A DNA stretch of 64,000 bases, taken from the NCBI GenBank assembly GCA_013396755.1, contig VWZF01006664.1:348159-412158 (forward strand). The letters are read 5' to 3'. Every line of letters starts with the position of its first letter. Within the stretch, counting starts at the first letter, position 1. The DNA comes from Sclerurus mexicanus. Its lineage: Eukaryota; Chordata; Aves; Passeriformes; Furnariidae. The notes under the pieces are model-generated. The model searched no databases, was not told the DNA's origin, and saw nothing but the letters and a program-made list of their open reading frames with translations. Position numbers and translations under genes: made by a program. Below are positions 27,279 to 38,620 of the stretch, piece after piece.

Positions 27279-30200
27279 GTGTCCTCAGTGTTCCCAACAG
27301 CTCTCTAGCTCTGGCACTTAGTTTTCAGGCTTGAGTTCAGCTCCCTCCTCCAGTCAGGCTCTCAGCATCACCTGTAAGGATGCTCACTTGCCAAGCAAAA
27401 TCCTCCATTCTCTGTTTCTGCTCCGATCAAATTTTAGTTATTTATACGAAATTTAAGCAGAGGGGTTTGTGAAGACTCCAAAGCTTCAGATTAGTTCTCA
27501 GCTCTGTGGTTAAAGTGTCTAATATGACAGACAAAACTAAATAACCCCTCAGGATATAGGGGAAGCAAATCCAGGTTTCCACCTCCCAGGTGACAACATA
27601 AAGCAACAAACTCCAAGAAAAAAGGGCGTGATTTAGTGAATGCAGGAATTTCCTTCCTTTGTTTTCTAAGCAGCTGCTGAAAACAGTGCTATATGTTTTT
27701 GATTGGACTGAGTGAAAAGGGATTTTTTAGAGAAAAGGGAAGCCCTTCATACTTGACAATCTCAGAGTTTCTTTTATTTTTAATTTTATTTTATTATTCA
27801 GTTCATTTGCCGTATTTTTTTAAAAAATAATCATCTGGAGAGGCCAGTTAGGAACATTTGGCATGTTGATACATCTAACCCTGAGTCTCTGCATCAGACA
27901 TATACTAACAGCAGCAGATGTCATGCATGCAGATCAAAGGCAAACACTCATTTGGAGTGTAACCCTGAAGCAGCTCTGTCTTTGCAGCAAGGCAAGAATC
28001 CACTTTATTCTTGTAAACCCATCTGTCATCAGAACACCTCAAATCTGCCACGAATGTGAACACCACAAATGAAAACATACATGAGACCGTGTTTGAACGG
28101 ACTATATAGTCAAAGAGCTGCTTCTCAGTTAGGGGGAATGCTAAAGATGAATGAATAACCCACACCAAGAATTCTGTTTGATTCATACCAGGAATTACGC
28201 CTGTTTCCACTAACAGGTCTGTGTTAACACTTGGCTGTTCACACAAAGAATTGAATGGGTAAAGTGTAAACACAACAGAGACACCAGTTCCTGTTTAGTC
28301 TTTGCAATGTCCATATGACCAACTGGGCTGCGTAAATTCAATCCCACGAGCCCAACTCTGACAAGGTTTTAATACTGCACACACATCTCAGTAAGGCCTA
28401 AGTGGCTCTGAATTACATATAGGGAACAATTAAGCCTAAACACAGCCAAATTAGGGGTTTTGAAGCTTAACTTACACTGAGATTTTGTATAACAAGTGCA
28501 TTTATATACCTGAGTTGTGAAACTGAGGCTTTACATACAAATATACAAATATCTGCTACTCATGTTTTCTCACTTAGTTGCACAATCACTGGCTCATCTG
28601 ATTGTTTTCAAAATGTTGTATTTGTATCTGTTATATGACTCGCTATTTTAATTTTCTCAGTAATATCAGACACATTTGCTAACATTCAGCATTCAGTAAC
28701 AGAACCCAAATGCCTTTTTGTCACACAGTATGAACACATGACCAGTGAGGAAAACAAGTATAAGGCTTTGATTGCACAACTAAATTAATTTGATGATTAA
28801 TATCTGGTTATTGAGAAAGTGAATCTTCCCCTTCTCTAGCTGTACTGACTCCGATTTCCTCCTCAAGCATCAAGCACCACATTGGAATCACTAGATCATC
28901 CTAAAGCACAATTTTCAAGTTTTTGCTTTGGGTGGTTGTTTCTCTTCTCCTAACCCTCATTTTCCAGATGCCTGACTTTGCTGTTAGCAGAAAACCATCA
29001 TGTAGATCAGGCAAGACAAGATCTGCAAACTTCACTGCTCACAATACAGCAAAAAATAAAAATAAAAATTGAAAGATCTCCAAGTTGTAACTTGAACCAC
29101 CTCCAGGACAGGGTTACCTTGCCTGCTGTTTCTTTAAATCTACTTTAAGCAGCACCAAGTCTTTTTATTTGGTATTTTAAAAAGTAAGTGTTAGAAAACC
29201 CAAACAGAACCTTTGAAACACACAGAATAACCAAGCAAATGAGAAGCTTGGTTGCCAAATGTTGTGTGGGTAATAATTATGGGAAAACTGAAAGCCTGGG
29301 CAATTCAGTGAACACAGATCTGAAACACAGTCCTTTTACACATTGGCAGTCTCTATCATCACAGCCAATGTTATTTCTAGGACTTGTAGAGGAAAAAAAC
29401 CCTTATATTACAGTCTGCTCTTGTCTCACTGCAGTGGACTAACTCAATTTTGATGCTGTGCAAATAACACTGATCTTTGTGAGAAAGGGACCTCAGGTGG
29501 AACTTCTTTATCAAGAAAACCTCAGTGATGCCCCACAGTGATTCACAGCCTCCCTTTTACTGCTGGAATGCAGGGAATCCATAAGCCCTTCTAACTTCCA
29601 ATGTGTGAAATCCTTCACTCCCCACTGCAAGGGGAAAGGTCAGTCTTGTAATAGAGAAAGCTTTGCTGTGTTCTTCAAAACACAACTACAAAGCCAGCCA
29701 GATCTCTCAAGACAATGACAAAGCTGCTACACCAACCCATATGACTCTCATTTCCAGCCCTTCAGCTCATCAAGAGGGTGTATCCCAGGTCACAACACAT
29801 CACCTCAGCCCACATTTCCAACCATTGCCATTTGACCACTGGACTTAAGGTGTACCAAGCAGCAGTGTGGGTCCCAGTGCAGCTTGCAGGGACAGCAGGC
29901 AAGCCTTCCCCTGGAAACAAAAGCAGGCACAGCTATGGGTAGGTCCACTCTGTGGGCTGTTATATTTTAGCAAGCAGGGAGGGAGAAGGGCAGGAATTCA
30001 AATTTAATAAAATACCTCAGGGAGGAGGAATTTGTGTGACAGGGACAACAGAGGGACTGTGTATCATGATATGAATGCCTGGTGCACAAAAACTGTGTTC
30101 TTGCAAAGTGTTTTACAGTATTTATTCCACTCCGAAGAACAAAACTTCCCTAAGTGCTTGGCTTAAGAAGTAATTGGAGAACCATTTAACAGATATCATT

Positions 30201-30599
30201 GATGGAACAATCTTTCCTAAATCTAAAAGGCAGTGGATGAAATTTCGATTCCAACACAATCAGATACTTTCAAGTGATAATCTGGAGAGACAAACGAGAG
30301 TCCAACAGCCCTATTTGTTACACCTCCTAGACTGAATGCAGCTTTCTTCTCTGCCTACAGGTAAGAGCCATGCATTTACAGAGCTACCTCACCTCCCATG
30401 GACCTTTGCCAGCCTCTTCCTGAGATAAATTTTTTCTATCTTCCTATCAGCTCAATGGATTCTCTCAGGAAGAGGAAGGCGAGGGAGAAGTAGTCTGGCC
30501 CCAAGCATTTTCACACTCAAAACCATAAGGCACAGACAAATCTGGGTGCCGAGAGCTCCGTGTCAGGTTGCTGCAGAACTGAAAGAACCAATTTTATAG

Positions 30600-30860
30600 A
30601 GGCACTGCCCACAGTGTTATCAGTCACCAGACTCCCTGTGACATTTACACTCCGTGGGAGTTGAGGCCCATGCTCAGGGCGAGATGTTTCAGGTTGATTA
30701 CTTACTCAATTAGAGTGTGCTGTAACCAGATTAAGGACATCGCTCTAGCCTTGATTACTTAGAGTGGTTTTGTCCGTACCATTTATAGAGATCTGGACAA
30801 CTCGGGTCAGTATATTAAGTTTTCTGTTACTGTTTTCATTCTTCCAAAGAAACATCCCAA
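30600..30860. promoter_or_regulatory. Candidate non-coding regulatory element
   Basis: A repeat-free segment with an exact 11-bp direct repeat, TTGATTACTTA, at 30,694-30,704 and 30,751-30,761. Both copies are soon followed by a TTAGAGTG-type sequence. The repeat contains TGATTA, the reverse complement of a TAATCA homeodomain core. A TCAATTAG homeodomain-like site lies between the copies. A repeated binding site within about 60 bp suggests a small regulatory module, but this is inference. Confidence 0.3.
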
Positions 30861-33185
30861 ATTAATCAAAACCTCTTTTTCCCCCAAAAAAATCCAGCAA
30901 ATCATAGCTGTTTAAATTGGAACAGTAACACACCATCACATCTCTCTGGCTGTCAGAAACTGCAGTTTCAGAGAGATATTCATCTGGATAGAAACTTAAT
31001 TTTTGTGAGAAATTTGATGGTAAGAGGAGGACAAAAAGTGAAGAGGGATAAAGGGGAAAATGCAACTACATATTGATAAATGAATAAAAATCCCCTAAGA
31101 GTTATTAGCCAATAGAGACCTGAAGTTCCTGAGCCACAGGGTACTGGCCAAGGACCTGTGATGTCCCTACCTTTCATTAAGTAATTTTATCTCGCTGGCT
31201 CATGAGACAGGAACCGCACATCTGATCCAACACAGCTGCTCTCCTGCCTTCACTGAAGGCACTTCACCACTGCACACCATCACAGTATCTGTTATTAATC
31301 TTACTCAAGCTTCTTATCATAACAGCGGGTTTTCAAGTGTTCTAACCTTGAACTAAAGTAGGTTGGGCTCATGAAACCACGCTCCACTCTCGAGGTATTT
31401 CCAGCTTTAAGTCCTTGAAGCATTTTTTTGGCAAATCAAGAAATAAATTGAAAATGTGTTAATTTCAATTGCATAGCCAGACACTTCTGCCTGTAAATAG
31501 GACCACAAAATTCTTGGTTTTCAGTAGCTCTAAGATACAGCTATTATGCATAGATACATTATATGAATGCATACAGAAATTTGTATTTGTTTCCCCATTA
31601 AAACAACATCTTTTTCAAAAGCACTCTGCATTTTACCAAAATCTCCTCCCAGAGAAGTAAATGTGTAAAATTTCTCTGATGTTGATGACAGTGCTCTTAA
31701 GCCAGTCATCCAAAAGACCCTACTCTAAAAAGCAGAGTTTGTACTGGATACTCAAAAACTCAGCAGAACAGGGAGTGGCAGTCAGGCTTTTATATGACAG
31801 TGCCAACAGAAAAGCTACCCATTTATTCGAGTTATGTACCCTGCCTTAATACATGGAGCACCCTTGCCTCTATATGGTAAATTCTGGAAGTCAAGAGAAA
31901 CATCACAGCTACTCAAAACAGAATTCATACGCTCCTCATGCATCCTCCTGTCTGTTATTTACTGCTTTGCTGTGATACTGTCCATCTGCATAACACGCTG
32001 CCACGCTTGTGCATCACTACAACTTATCTGCCTTCTTTCACACCTTACAAGCCTTAAATGGCTTAAAGGATTACAACTTTTACCTTCTGGTGTGGGCTGG
32101 GGATGGAGTCCTCAGAGCTGAGGGCACACTGGCACCCAGGACAAAGGGAGGTGCACAGCTTTTACTGTGTACTTGCAGCAGAGGGCAAAGGCAGCTCCTG
32201 GCCAGCAGCACCCAGAAGCATTCAGCCTTACAAGAAACCCCCCAGGCACGCTGCTGCCACTCAGAATCAGTAGCAAAAGCCATTCAAGAGCCACTGGCCA
32301 CCAACACATTATTAGCTCCATCTTTTGTGGACACAAAGAAGTGTTTCCACCCCTCGAGGCTCCCTTAATCAGCTGGTGCCACCGTGAAAAGTTGCTGTGT
32401 GGGCGCAGCCTTTTAATTTAAAGCCTTGTTAAGCTCTGCACAACTCTTATTTTTAAAGCAGCGCATGAAATGAAAAGGAATATCTCCCAGCACAACGTAT
32501 TCCTAGGAGCCTCTGATAATTAGGGCAGCCACTTAATTTTCACATTTTGGTTTCTACTGGGGTATGTGCCAATTAGGAAGCTTCTGTGACGTTCCTGCCT
32601 CCCAAACTTTCCCCCCTCTAAAAAATTCATGGAGCTTATGTACAGCTGCCTGCAAGCTCCATTTATGCTACAGCAAACATTAAATATTAAAGTGCCCATG
32701 AAGAAGTGTTATGTAAGCTATCGCCAACTCACCAGCACTAACTGGTGCCTTTTCAACCCACTGATCGTGGTGCATTACACCTCCCACTCGGTGCCCAGCT
32801 CACAAACAGCACAGTTTAGGACAACGTCCTGGTGGGAGCTCAGCCTTGCAGCCCAGGATGCCAAGACAAGGCCATCCTCAGCTGCAGCCACAGCACCAGC
32901 CCTGGCCCCTGCACCCAACAGCCTCTGGACAGCACAGGCACAGCAGTTCCCTTGTTCTGCTCCAGGGACAGCCAGTGTTGTGTCCCTCAGCCTGACACAA
33001 CACAAGGACTGTCTCAGCCTCCTGAGCTGCTCACCCTCCTTGCACCCTTTCACATTCCACGGTGGACAAGTGCATTGCCTTCAGTGCTCTCTCATGCTCA
33101 CTGGGACTTCCCTGTCCCACCCATGCTGTGCTCTCTTCCCAACATGCCACTGCCTCACCTGTCCTCTCAACCTTCTCACGCGTGG
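30861..33185. other. Non-coding stretch, no supported gene
   Basis: No supported exon. At 32,370-32,620 the sequence is repeat-free with TTTAATTTAAAG, GATAATTAGG and CTTAATTTTC cores and may be a conserved non-coding element. The open frame at 32,629-33,492 (+) has no recognisable domain, and its last 300 bp are antisense CR1. Confidence 0.5.
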
Positions 33186-33570
33186 AATCACAGTATCAGT
33201 CAGGGTTGAAAAGACCTTGAAGATGATCAAGTCAAACCATTTACTTGGTGCTGCCAAGTCCATCCCTAAACGCCACATCTACACCTCCAGGGATGGCAAT
33301 TCCACCCCTTCCCTGGGTAGCATGTCCCAATGCTTGACAGCTCTGTCAGTGAAAAGATTTTTCTTAAGCTCCCTTCAAAACCTCCCCTCGTGCACCTTGA
33401 GGCCATTTCCTCTCACTGTGTCACTTATTACTTGGGAAAAGAAACTGACCCCTCAACTTCCTACAACCTCCTTTCAGGGAGCTGTAGAGTGATGAGGTCT
33501 CCCCTGAGCCACCTTTTCTCCAGGCTAAAAAATCCCAGCTTGCCCAGCTGCTCCTCATCAGACTTGCATG
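33186..33570 (-). mobile_element. CR1 LINE, minus strand, intact 3' end
   Basis: On the plus strand this reads as the reverse complement of an avian CR1: an AATCACAGTATCA tail, then GGTTGAAAAGACCTTGAAGA, the CACATCTACACCTCCAGGGA block, GCAATTCCACCCCTTCCCTG, GACAGCTCTGTCAGTGAA, CCTTGAGGCCATTTCCTCTC, CTTATTACTTGGGAAAAG, and AGGTCTCCCCTGAGCC with TTTTCTCCAGGCTAA. This is the longest CR1 copy in the window along with the one near 43.3 kb. It is 5'-truncated, has no complete reverse transcriptase frame and is moderately diverged. The end near 33,570 is approximate. Confidence 0.92.
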
Positions 33571-36500
33571 TGCACAGACAGGGCAGCAACTCATTTTCTG
33601 AAATCAAGGCCAGTCCAGCGCTGTGGTTAAGTACACACTTAATTTCAAGTAGCCTAACTGAAGTCTAGTGTTTAAAGACATGTAGAAGCTCAAGAGTAGT
33701 GCTAGCTGTTAAGGTGAACTTTACTGTAGAAGTGAATAAAACACAGGACTAACACTCCCTCAGAACATCCCAGTTTTGACATTTGCTTTCATCTCTAATT
33801 AGGACAAAAATTCAAAATATCAGCATTTTTTGCAGGAGTAAAGCATTTAGAAAGCACTGGTTGCAGATACAAAATGTTTCACTATTCCCCAGCTGAATGC
33901 CTTAGCATTTGGACCAAATAGAAAAGTCTTAATTTAAGCTGGTTTGACATTAAATTGAACTGGGTCTAAGCAGGCCCTGAGGCCACGTACAATGCTGCAG
34001 AGCCTCCCAACAGCATCTCCTGACCTTATTCCCACCCCAAGGGCTGGTCTTCCCACTGCTTTCCTCCTCACTGCACTCAGAGCGTGGGAAGAGCGGGTGG
34101 TCTCGTGGGGGGCATTTCAGGCAAGAACCCAGGGCTCCCCCAGGGAAACAGGGTCAGCTCCTCTCCCCTAAAGGGATGGCAATGTGTACATTTCAGAAAA
34201 AACACACAAAAAGGACTAAGATTTCAAACATGGCGAAATCCACACAAACTTCTGAGGAATTATTTAAGTTATTACTTACAGCATGAACAAAAATACCTGT
34301 TACAGTCTCAGTCCTTAGTGTGTTAGACCTTTGCTTCAGATTTCAAATTTCTGTTTCCTCTGGATGTATTTGAGACGATGCTCCAGTCATCACCTTAGTT
34401 CTCTTTGATAAGGGAAGGGTGTCACCAGATTAAGTGGGCCCAGCATGTCTAGTTCATCACTCCTTCTCCAGATTTTTCTTTCAAACCCTTCCCTGCCCTG
34501 TGGACACACCAAGAGGATGCAGCACAGAAAGAAGTGGAAGCCTGCTTTATGTCAGCAGTGCTTTTTCCTATTTACCATTACATCGGGAGACCTCAGTTAC
34601 GCAGTTTGTATCTATTTAACTTGTCACATTGATTCTGTATCAACCCAGCGTCTCAATCAAAATGTTGTAAGGCAGCAAGAGAAATGTCTCATAGCAGTCT
34701 TGGTGTATTATATCAGTTGTATAACTTCTCTTAACCAGGTTTAAAATGTCAAAGAAAAAAGATAAAAGGCCAGTTTGACATGATTTTTTTTTCCCTACAA
34801 GTCAAATCCCACATGGGCTGGCTTTCCTTATAGCTGTATTAATCACATGCCATAACTCCTGCTTGGCATAAATAGCAGGCAATGGACAAACAAGTAGCTG
34901 GGTTGTACTGCTCCCCCTTCTTAAATATTTACAAAACAGACCCTTTCTATAGTTCTCCTGAACCTGTCCAACCTCAAATGCAGGTCTCTGGGTTTGTTGA
35001 CTTCCTTGAAAGTTTCTATTTTCTGTTCCAAGTGTGGTACAATATAAGCAACATGACTAAGAAACACACAAAAAACCAGACTGAGGTAAAAATATTTTGA
35101 TCTGGATAAAACAAACTACAGCAGGTCAAAAAACACAGTATTCTCCTCCCCCACCCCCCAAAAAAAAAATCTTCCTGAGGAATATATGTTGGAGACACTA
35201 AATTTTTGGAAAAATAAACTCAAATGAAAATTCCATATCTCCATTCCTAAACTAATGATTGCATGCAACCTCGCTAATCTCTTTCCTTAATTTTACCTCT
35301 CCACGTTTTATCTCTCATCTATATTTAACTTTTAAATAGTCCTGTAGTGCACAAAGATGTGGATCGCCCAAACAGAACAAAATGAGCTGTACATTTTAGG
35401 CTGATCCATGGGAAAGAAGCTCGGAAAAGTAAAGACACTGTAAATGTTCCAATAACGACTCACTGTACCAGAACACCCTGAGCAAGTCAAAGAAAACAGA
35501 ATATGGGTCTGAACTGTACAAACAATAGCAAATCCAGTTTTATTGGTTAATGTCAAACATGTTTTCCATGAAGAACGGGGCAGGGGGAGAGTCCAGAGTC
35601 CTTTTGAGGAAGAGGGGAACACTGGCCCCAGGCTTCCTGCACAGGACAAGGAGTCAGGAGACTACTTAGCTCCTCCTGGCTTTCCTGGGGCAAATTTCAG
35701 CTCGTGGCCAGAAACTGCCTCAGAACCTGCCCAGAGCCTTACCCAGGGAAACACAGAAAGGCAAAACACGAGTGAAGCACAACCCACGTGAGCAGCAGTG
35801 CACAGAGCTACAGCAAGGTACAGCAGCTGGCGTAGTCTCTACCATGCAGATGATTTTGGTTCTTTCCCCAAAGACAGCAGAAAACCCACAATGAGAAGGG
35901 CTGTCCGTTCCTTTCCCACTTGTTCCTTAGCCTGTTCACCCCTTCTCACCCAGAGAGCTGTGCAAAATTCAACCTCTCACAGAATTATATGTTATCTGTT
36001 TATCTGTCATGCACAGTGAAAGGTGTACATTTTCTGGAGCAGAAGAAGCCAAATTAATCTCTCCACCCATTAAAGCCTCTTTCTTTTTATGCAGTAAAAT
36101 GGAAACACACTCGTGAAGTGAGAAAATAAACTCTCATTCCTTGAGCTCCTCAGCTGAAACCAGGGTGGAATACACACGGTGGCCATACCTATGCAATTCT
36201 TCTCATACTGCTGTAAGTGGGGTTTAAGCAACTCCGATCCCTGCAGCACCCAAGGAAGCTGCTGCAGCAGTAACTCCTTGAAGTCAGAGAGAACCTAGCT
36301 CCTGTATCTTCACAAGCCAGCCCCTGCATTAACAACACAATCTATGCAACTTTCATCACCAGCTGAATTCCCTTGATGGCACTTAAACCATGGATTTCTC
36401 TCATCTCTTGACACTGAGTTTTCCCAGACTTTCAAAACCTGCTCTGTACAATGTCACTCACTGCTCAGAGATTCCATCATTTCTTAAAAGCAACAATGCC

Positions 36501-38149
36501 TTTAGGGGTATATTGGCAAAAAAAATCCGTGACGTGACAATCACAGTACCTGTTTTAGAAACCTTCAGAAAGCAGATGAAACGTGTTTGGGGATCCACCA
36601 ATCTTTGTGAATAAAAAAGGAAGCGAACTTTGAAATTCAAGGGATCCCTTTGGTCTGCATCACAAAATTTAAATGTAAAACCACACAGTTCAATTAAATA
36701 CACACACGAACAAGACAACTTGATCAGCCATAACACAATTCAATTTGGTTCAAATTTTCAGTAAATTAAATTGGAAGGTTTATTATTGCCAACAGCTGTG
36801 TTTAAGTTTTTACCAAGACTGAAGTTTATTTTCTGTAATCTTTTTCAAATATAGTGCAGACATTCTGGAAGATGAAGGCGATTAGAACACGCTGCCTTCA
36901 TGAGAATATGAGACTTCATGAGAAATTAAAGATAAATAGGTTAGCTATTCCCTTTGGTGTAACAACTCACGTTAGCTCAAAAAAGGCAGGAAGGAGAAGC
37001 AGAAGAATAAGTGTTAAAAAGGGATCTGTAAAGTCCAACTATAGCAAAAGAAGGTAAGTAAACACAGATTACTCAATAACCAGCTATTTCTAATTGCTGT
37101 TTGAGCACCAAGGGGAAAAGCTGCATTCACTAATCCCCAATGGTCACATCTCTCTTGAATGGTGGGACAGCCTTCTGTTTCCATAGCTGGGAACCAGTAG
37201 CCTTGGCAGCTGCTATTTGCTCCCTAGGGATAATTTATCTTCTCCATCAGAAATTCACCTTTGCTGCCCACCCACTGGGTAAGTAAGGGACTCCAACTAC
37301 CAGAATTTTATCTAGTACCCAACCACCTTCACACATTCTGACACACACGGAGGAATCCTCCCTACAGCAAATGCAATGGGGTCCAGGGCTCACACTTGAG
37401 AATGTGGTCGCAATAAGCATAGGGTGAACCTCAGGACAAGACTTCCCATTCCGCAGTGACTTGACTGTATAGGTCTCTGAAGGAGAAGTAATCCAGCTGT
37501 CTTTTTCAGCTTCAGACTTGTTGAAACTCTAAGCCTTAAGCAGTAAAAAAAAACCCCAAATCCACTGGAACAAAAAAGGCTTTTTACTTTTTAGTTCATT
37601 TGAGACTGAGATAACACACTGCTAGTGGCCCCCAAACTGCATTTCTACAGGGACTGGTGTCAGGTAGGTGAGATTTGCTTAACTCATCATCTAAATGGAG
37701 TTTTCTCTTAAAATTTTGAATAGAATCCAAGACTGCCCACAAGAAATTCATGCTTGACAGTTCACCAGTTTCCAAGAGGTTTCTGAATCAGTGCTACAGA
37801 TGATGAACAAGATTGAGTGTGATTACAGCCTCATGCCATTTGCCCAAGAGCAACATGCTTGTTTACCTGGGGGTAAAGTCAGACACACACATTTATCTGT
37901 GCAATGGGAAGCAAACTCTGCAGGTGAACAGATGTGGCACACACACCACATGCAGTACCCCAAAACCAGGACAAAAAAAAATAAAACACCTTGCAAAGAG
38001 GCCCAGAGCAAAAGAGAAAGTCCTAGTCAAAATGACAAAGCCTTAAATAAAAATGCCACCATAAATCACCTTGTTGGATTCTGCTGGAGTCAGAGGCAAA
38101 ACTTGGAAAACATTAACTCCTTTCCCTGTTAAACTTACACCACTGGAGG
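33571..38149. other. Non-coding stretch, no supported gene
   Basis: No gene is supported. A C/A-rich low-complexity run lies at 35,148-35,169. A short basic open frame at 36,854-37,057 (+) ends in an AAG|GTAAGT donor-like site and has a polypyrimidine/AG sequence before it; it is discussed as an observation but is not strong enough to call an exon. The remainder is unique, CpG-poor DNA. Confidence 0.55.
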
Positions 38150-38620
38150 TGTATGGAGCAGAGTAATTTATTGTGCTTTGTTAATGAGGAAGCTTCTTGG
38201 TAAAATTGTAAATGATTTTTGCTTAATAACAGCAAATGGAGCATCACATAAAGGCATGTCCTTTATGTGTCTGTTGCAGGGCAGACAAGGAAGCCTGGCA
38301 CTTGCTCATTATTATTCCTCATGCTGCTTCTAATGAACAGATCTATGCTCTCACTTTTCATTGGCTTAATCAAGGATTCTCTATGATATGCAATTAATCT
38401 TTAATATGAAAGTGATTAGGGAGAAGACAAAAATGCAGCTGAACATCCTGACCACTGAAAACCAGATTAAGGAATTATTCAAAATTCCATTTTCCTTTAT
38501 ATTGCAGTTTTACATTTGCAAGTCCCTTGATATATGAAAGCTCAATGAAACAAGTTTATTTTTATAACCCATGGAACAAGAATCACAGTTTTCATTCAGA
38601 TGGATATGTTGGTAATTCTT
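38150..38620. promoter_or_regulatory. Candidate non-coding regulatory element with hairpin
   Basis: An AT-rich, repeat-free block with many homeodomain-like cores (TTGTTAATGA, GCTTAATAAC, GCAATTAATC, GATTAAGGAA) and a perfect inverted repeat at 38,245-38,269. Its texture resembles vertebrate conserved non-coding elements. No open frame of note crosses it. The role is inference and conservation is untested. Confidence 0.3.
38245..38269. repeat. Perfect 10-bp inverted repeat
   Basis: CACATAAAGG is followed by a 5-nt loop CATGT and then CCTTTATGTG, a perfect 10-bp stem. The centre, AGGCATGTCC, also fits the p53 half-site RRRCWWGYYY. It is too short for a microRNA precursor. It could be a dyad binding site or chance. 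Confidence 0.75.

Larger units (their letters stand above)
17461..30599. other. Long non-coding stretch, no supported gene
   Basis: About 13 kb without a supportable exon on either strand. No CR1, LTR or satellite is recognised, so it is notably poor in young repeats. Small features are a T-rich tract at 18,051-18,074, an A-rich tract at 24,125-24,170, a (TGG)5 run near 27,263-27,278 and a T/A-rich tract at 27,769-27,800. An E-box of the GTCACGTGGC type lies near 23,013. Open frames here are short and unrelated to known families. Confidence 0.6.

Noticed and set aside
32629..33492. Open frame of 287 codons, the second longest in the window
   Set aside because: Its last 300 bp are antisense CR1 LINE sequence and the remainder shows no domain or splice structure.
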